This document shows, piece by piece, positions 59,754 through 64,000 of a stretch of DNA of 64,000 bases (position 1 is the stretch's first letter; the number at the start of each line of letters is the position of its first letter). The stretch comes from an uncultured Porticoccus sp. Its GTDB lineage: Bacteria; Pseudomonadota; Gammaproteobacteria; Pseudomonadales; Porticoccaceae. A program made the position numbers and the translations under genes. The stretch lies in NCBI GenBank assembly GCA_905181945.1, contig CAJIZZ010000006.1:22601-86600 (forward strand), given 5' to 3'. The notes beneath the pieces are model-generated. The model made no database searches, was not told the DNA's origin, and was given only the letters and a program-made list of their open reading frames with translations.

Positions 59754-60974
59754 TCAAATGACTCCGTCATTTTTCAGCGCTTCTTGAGATATCTCATCCA
59801 ATCCAAACAGTTTGCCAAATATTTCTGCATTGTGGCTACCGATATCAGGTCCTGCCCAGGCTGTCTCTCCTGGGGTTTCACTAAGCTTTGGTATCATTGC
59901 AGGAATCTTCAGTGGCTCACCGTTCACCTGCACATCTTCAAACAATCCGCGTGCATTAAAATGTGGATCTCCCAGCATATCTGCTGCATTGTAAATCGGG
60001 CCTGAGGGTACATCACTAGCATCTAAAATTTCCAAAACTTCCTTGCTTTCTAGCCCCCTACACCATGTAGAGAGAGCTAGATCTATCTCATCCTCAAACT
60101 GCACACGACCTGCATTATCAGAAAAATGTGGATCCTGGGCCATGTCTGGTCGACCAATAGCTATCATTAGACGGCTAAAAATTGAATCTCCATTACCTCC
60201 AATTACAACGTATTTTTTATCAGCACACCGATAAATATTTGTGGGAACAATACCAGTTACCGTGGTTCCTGAAGGCTCACGAACTATTCCGGCGCCATCA
60301 AATTCAGGAATAACGCCTTCTAGCATATTAAACATTGCTTCATATAAAGCGATATCGACAATTTGCCCTTTGCCGCTACTGTGACGTGAAAGAAGCGACA
60401 GTAGAACGCCAAAGGCAGCATGAAGGCCAGCGATACTATCTCCAATACTGAGGTTGGGCCGAACGGGGGCTTCTCCCGGAACACCATTGACATAACGAAA
60501 GCCGCTAATTCCTTCACATACCGAAGCAAATCCAGGCTTGTGGGCATAAGGTCCAGTCTGCCCATAGCCAGATATACGGGTGTAGATCAAACCAGGGTTA
60601 GATTCCCTGAAGCGCTCTGGACCCAGATTCCAGCCCTCCATTACTCCAGGTCGAAAATTTTCTATTAATACATCGGCACCATCAATAAGCTGCCCAACTA
60701 GGTCTCTGCCTCTCTCTGATTTTAAATTGATTGTGATACATTTTTTGTTGCGGCCTAGACTTCGCCACCATAGTGAAGTTCCATCCTTTAACACTCTCCA
60801 GTTACGCAATGGATCCCCTTTGCCCGGAGGCTCAACTTTTATCACTTCGGCACCAAAATAGGCTAGCAGTGCCCCAGTAAAAGGGCCAGCAAGCAATTGT
60901 CCTAACTCTATTACTCGATATCCTGATAAAGGTTTTGTATTTACCAAAACAACACCCTCAGTTCGTTCCGCCAC
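59754..60974 (-). CDS. CaiB/BaiF class III CoA-transferase
   Basis: Moves CoA between organic acids. The family start is VIELGQLLAGPFTGALLAYFG, with VIKVEPPGKGDPLR, then GRNKKCITINLKSE. The likely catalytic Asp is in NLSIGDSIAGLHAAFG near residue 175. Resemblance is closest to succinate/hydroxymethylglutarate-type enzymes, but the acids cannot be read. The GTG at 60974 gives 406 residues; a TTG at 60947 behind GAGGG is an alternative. It is 33 bases upstream of regB. Confidence 0.9.
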   Translation of the reverse strand: MAERTEGVVLVNTKPLSGYRVIELGQLLAGPFTGALLAYFGAEVIKVEPPGKGDPLRNWRVLKDGTSLWWRSLGRNKKCITINLKSERGRDLVGQLIDGADVLIENFRPGVMEGWNLGPERFRESNPGLIYTRISGYGQTGPYAHKPGFASVCEGISGFRYVNGVPGEAPVRPNLSIGDSIAGLHAAFGVLLSLLSRHSSGKGQIVDIALYEAMFNMLEGVIPEFDGAGIVREPSGTTVTGIVPTNIYRCADKKYVVIGGNGDSIFSRLMIAIGRPDMAQDPHFSDNAGRVQFEDEIDLALSTWCRGLESKEVLEILDASDVPSGPIYNAADMLGDPHFNARGLFEDVQVNGEPLKIPAMIPKLSETPGETAWAGPDIGSHNAEIFGKLFGLDEISQEALKNDGVI

Positions 60975-61027
60975 CTAAATAAAAATAGAATTTATCATGA
61001 CATTATACCTTTGCATTCAAAGAAACC

Positions 61028-61918
61028 TTATAGCAAAAAATACAACAATACAGGAATCACCAGAAGAGACAATAAAGTAGAGGTCACAACTACCCCTGCT
61101 ACCTCATTTGGGTCTCTATCAAACTTCAGTGCCAATAAATAATTAAACACTGCGGCTGGCATAACAGATTGTAATAAAACAACATGTTTTGCTGTTCCCG
61201 AAAGCCCTAGTATTTGAACAACCATACAAGCAAATGCGAATCCGCCACCTATACGTAATAATGAAAATATTATGCTACGACCCCAGCCTGCAGTGGTCAG
61301 GTTTGCAAGCGAGACACCCAAGGTAATCAGCATCAGCGGGATAGTCAGCCCACCCAGTAATCCCAGAGTAGAGTCAATCCAACCAGGCAGAGTTACTCCT
61401 GTTCCCAGCAGAAAAATTGCTATAATAATAGAATGGACTAGTGGCAAGAAGGCCAAATCTTTAAGTGCTACCCTAAATCCTTTATTAGAGCGAGACATCA
61501 GAGCTACCCCACCAGACATCAATGCTGCCATTTGCACAAGAAAAAAAGCCAAGGCAAGAGCCAAGCCCTGCTCCCCAAATGCAAACAAACACAACGGCAA
61601 ACCCATATTGCCATTGTTTGGAAAAACCACTGTTGGCAACAATGCGCGAATACTCCCGCCAGAGATACGCAATGCCAACATACCAAGCATTGCAGTGCCT
61701 AGAAATATTAGCAGTGCTGCGAAAGCAACTGCATAAAATTCTTGTCCAGAAACTTCAACTTTACTGATAGTCGAAATAACCAAGCATGGTGCACCAATAT
61801 TCATAACTATACGACTAACAAATTCAGCTGAATAAGGTATAGAAGACCGCGCCCAGCAATACCCTATGGCGGTACAAATAAAAACCGGGGCCATCACGCT
61901 CCATAACTCAAAAAACAT
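61028..61918 (-). CDS. AEC (auxin efflux carrier) family permease
   Basis: A 296-residue membrane protein with ten predicted helices in two halves of five. Family features are PVFICTAIGYCWARS near the N-terminus, the LPTVVFPNNGNMGLPLCLFAFG motif in the first half, and LMLITLGVSLANLTTAG in the second. Bacterial members carry dicarboxylates or malonate in studied cases. Its neighbour is a CoA-transferase on the same strand, so transport of an organic acid used by that enzyme is a fair inference. Confidence 0.88.
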   Translation of the reverse strand: MFFELWSVMAPVFICTAIGYCWARSSIPYSAEFVSRIVMNIGAPCLVISTISKVEVSGQEFYAVAFAALLIFLGTAMLGMLALRISGGSIRALLPTVVFPNNGNMGLPLCLFAFGEQGLALALAFFLVQMAALMSGGVALMSRSNKGFRVALKDLAFLPLVHSIIIAIFLLGTGVTLPGWIDSTLGLLGGLTIPLMLITLGVSLANLTTAGWGRSIIFSLLRIGGGFAFACMVVQILGLSGTAKHVVLLQSVMPAAVFNYLLALKFDRDPNEVAGVVVTSTLLSLLVIPVLLYFLL

Positions 61919-62082
61919 TTATCTTTTACCTCATTTCTTAAAAATAATACGCTACACTTAAGCCTTACAGATTAATAGGTGAAGTATATTAAGCTTTGTA
62001 TAATGCCAATAAAAACATACCGCAATGAATAATCTGTCGCTATCCACCCATGGAGGCAAGAATTAAAAGCGAGCCAAAATAC

Positions 62083-63450
62083 ATGAATTTTACAGGGAAT
62101 CTAACACGTATCTTGATTTTATGTATTTGTGTATTCTCATACCATTCTGTAACGATTTTTGCTGCAAGTGCAGCCGTGTCCTCTAGCACTATGCTAGATA
62201 CCTTTGAAGAAAAAAAAGATCTAGTGACGAATGATCCAGGACAAAATAACTTCCCAAAAAAATCTGCAAAAACTGATTCCAAGGATCCCTCTGAGTTTAA
62301 ACTAATTGTTGATAGCCATCTTCTCGCTATCGAACAAAAAGAAGGCGAGGAAGGCCCTTACAGTCTAGAGTTATCAGAAATGCTTTATAACCTAGGAAAG
62401 ATACTTCAAAGTAATCGCCGCCCAAATGAGGCAATTGCCGTCTACAGAAAAGCACTTTACATTAAGCGTATTAATGATGGCCTGTATGGCTTATCTCAAG
62501 AAGCGATACTGCGCGGTATTATTAACAGTCAGGCCAGTCAAGGCAACATTACCGAAACAACTATTACTTACGGTCAATTACTCCAAGTTTATTTGGAAAC
62601 TTATGGCCAAAGCAGCACAAATCTCATACCCCTCATGAGTGAGGTAGGTCAATGGAATCTTGATGCATACTCCCAGACTGGAAGCCGTAATGACGGCTCT
62701 CACCTTGAAATAGCCTTCCAGTTATATTCAGATGCCATTAGGATCTTAACCGAGCATCAAGATGAATCTAACACTAAGCTATTATCGTTATTAACTAGCT
62801 TAGCCACAACATGCTACCACCTGTCTGCGCATCAGCAGTTATATCCTGACTTTGGAGAACTTGGAGCATCTGTTCCCTTTGGTTACCGGTCAATGGCTCC
62901 AAAAAACACAGTCCTAGGCCGGGGTGCTTACTTTAATCATGGCCTATTGGCACAGGACCAGATACTTAAAATACTCAATGAAAATTACAACTCCACAAAA
63001 AAAGAAAAGGCTTTAGGGCAAACTAATTTGGGTGACTGGTATCTCTTATTCGGAAAGTACCAGCTAGCAATAGATGCTTACAAAGAATCCTATAATATAG
63101 TAACTGGGAACAAAGAAGCCAAAGAAGCCTTAGACAGACTATATTCTAGGCCCGCTATGTTGCCAAGACGCGACAGTTTCTTTGGCTCTCAGGGATCTAG
63201 AATTATCGAGCCAAGACAAGAATCGACTCCGCCATCAACAGGCAACTATGTTAATCTTTTAGTAGATGTAACTGCGGCGGGAAGCGCAACTAATTTTAAC
63301 ATTCAAAAAATATATCCTACAGAAACACATGAATATGGCGAGCGAGCTATAGAAACTATTCGCTCAAAAAAATTTAGGCCTCACCTCAAAAATGGAGTGC
63401 CGAAATTAGCAACTGATTTTCCGATACGAGTGATACTTCCAAATGAATAA
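62083..63450 (+). CDS. TPR protein with TonB-like C-terminal domain
   Basis: An exported protein of about 455 residues. A signal sequence (MNFTGNLTRILILCICVF and following) precedes tetratricopeptide-like helices, including LSEMLYNLGKILQSNRRPNEA and LGDWYLLFGKYQLAIDAYKESY. The last 70 residues (YVNLLVDVTAAGSATNFNIQ, then ERAIETIRSKKFRPHLKNG) look like a TonB C-terminal fold. The frame is open from an ATG at 62050; I prefer 62083 for a compact signal peptide. It overlaps the next gene by eight bases. Role unknown; an envelope adaptor is likely. Confidence 0.75.
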   Translation: MNFTGNLTRILILCICVFSYHSVTIFAASAAVSSSTMLDTFEEKKDLVTNDPGQNNFPKKSAKTDSKDPSEFKLIVDSHLLAIEQKEGEEGPYSLELSEMLYNLGKILQSNRRPNEAIAVYRKALYIKRINDGLYGLSQEAILRGIINSQASQGNITETTITYGQLLQVYLETYGQSSTNLIPLMSEVGQWNLDAYSQTGSRNDGSHLEIAFQLYSDAIRILTEHQDESNTKLLSLLTSLATTCYHLSAHQQLYPDFGELGASVPFGYRSMAPKNTVLGRGAYFNHGLLAQDQILKILNENYNSTKKEKALGQTNLGDWYLLFGKYQLAIDAYKESYNIVTGNKEAKEALDRLYSRPAMLPRRDSFFGSQGSRIIEPRQESTPPSTGNYVNLLVDVTAAGSATNFNIQKIYPTETHEYGERAIETIRSKKFRPHLKNGVPKLATDFPIRVILPNE

Positions 63451-64000
63451 AATTAAACAGATACAGCCAGATAGCCAAAGAGTATTCTTTACCCTGCATG
63501 CAATTCTGAGTGGCGTCATAATCTTATTGTTAGGGGGGTGTGAAAGTATGGCAGCTAGCAACAACCCCAGCTCAAAATCGACTTCATCTGCCGCTACTCA
63601 GCCAGAAAAAATCGTCTTGCCTGGCACGCCAGGAATCATTCCTTCTCAAGGCTATCAGAACACACCAAACAGGGAAAATATCCCCTCTAGCATAACTACT
63701 GAAAAAGAAAATATATCAATTTTAAATGCAGAGCTAGAAAAATCAATGACCGCATTCGATAATATGCTTGCCTCCGAAAACACCACTATCGAAATTGAAG
63801 AAGACACGATGTCAAGCGATGCTTTAAGTGACACTTTAAGTGATAATAATTCTGAATCGATGGAAGAAGCTACAAACTCTAGCTCAAGCAGCGCTTCAGA
63901 GAGACCCTCGGGAGCCGAGGCTAGCAATGAAGGAGAAAATGGCAATGGAAGCAGCAGTGTCAATAATAATAACAATGCTCGCTATCAATCTTCTATTCCA
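63443..64000 (+). CDS. Ser-rich lipoprotein, truncated by window edge
   Basis: The ATG at 63443 lies inside the end of the TPR gene in another frame, and the frame stays open for 186 codons to the window end. The N-terminus (about 33 residues) is a lipoprotein signal ending LLLGGCES with the lipidated Cys33. The mature part is rich in Ser, Asn and Glu with low complexity (SDALSDTLSDNNSESMEEA). No fold is recognisable in the visible part. Overlap with the TPR gene suggests the two act together at the envelope. Confidence 0.75.
   Translation, partial: MNKIKQIQPDSQRVFFTLHAILSGVIILLLGGCESMAASNNPSSKSTSSAATQPEKIVLPGTPGIIPSQGYQNTPNRENIPSSITTEKENISILNAELEKSMTAFDNMLASENTTIEIEEDTMSSDALSDTLSDNNSESMEEATNSSSSSASERPSGAEASNEGENGNGSSSVNNNNNARYQSSIP

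Noticed and set aside
63655..63975. A 106-residue minus-strand frame rich in Leu and Ser
   Set aside because: It is the mirror image of the Ser/Glu-rich lipoprotein gene on the plus strand, which has a proper signal peptide and lipobox.

Overview
The window is a chromosomal segment of an AT-rich gammaproteobacterium. Nearly everything is core housekeeping. Several gene orders match those remembered from Pseudomonas and Cellvibrio-type relatives: rnr-rlmB-rpsF-rpsR-rplI-dnaB, holD-rimI, murJ-ribF-ileS-lspA-fkpB-ispH, ssb-MFS-uvrA, cca-folB-tsaD, rpsU-dnaG-rpoD and fabA-fabB. A free-living, probably marine, relative of that group is a reasonable guess; no species can be named from the sequence alone.

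Layout: (1) 1-8.2 kb, minus strand: a partial panC, then the S6/S18/L9/DnaB block, a CDP-alcohol phosphatidyltransferase inserted before rpsF, then rlmB and rnr. (2) 8.3-11.3 kb, the only accessory-looking stretch: a Bax-type glucosaminidase, an orphan integrase N-terminal domain, two orphan genes, a SUI1/YciH protein and a SelO remnant. (3) 11.3-18.7 kb, minus strand: an AI-2E type permease, prfC, a 2OG-Fe oxygenase, rimI, holD, leuA and pssA. (4) 18.8-22.5 kb: the ilvB-ilvH-ilvC operon with its own promoter and terminator. (5) 22.5-34.4 kb: pgeF and rluD divergent from bamD, an AlkA-like glycosylase and nadE, then the murJ to ispH cluster. (6) 34.6-46.7 kb: rpsT, proB, obgE, rpmA, rplU, ispB, fabAB, ssb, a YajR-like transporter and uvrA. 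(7) 46.7-56.7 kb: a small gene behind a LexA box, cca, folM, folB, tsaD, the rpsU-yqeY-dnaG-rpoD block, tRNA-Ile2, arfB and a NYN protein. (8) 56.7-64 kb: a His-rich outer-membrane barrel protein, a RegB/RegA redox two-component pair, a class III CoA-transferase, an AEC permease, a TPR protein with a TonB-like C-terminus, and a truncated lipoprotein gene.

The genes cover replication (DnaB, DnaG, SSB, psi), translation (S6, S18, S20, S21, L9, L21, L27, IleRS, RF3, Cca, TsaD, RimI, ArfB), branched-chain amino acid synthesis (ilvBHC, leuA), lipid and envelope synthesis (fabAB, pssA, ispB, ispH, MurJ, LspA, BamD) and cofactors (panC, ribF, nadE, folB, folM).

No complete new defence or mobile system is visible. 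The most interesting signals are: a near-consensus SOS box in front of an unrecognised 70-residue protein; a RegB sensor with an added His cluster next to a His-rich outer-membrane protein; a Cca enzyme with altered catalytic and HD residues; a 2OG oxygenase gene that appears to start at ATT; a tandem duplication of the ribF start region; and repeat-built tails on ribosomal proteins L21 and S6.
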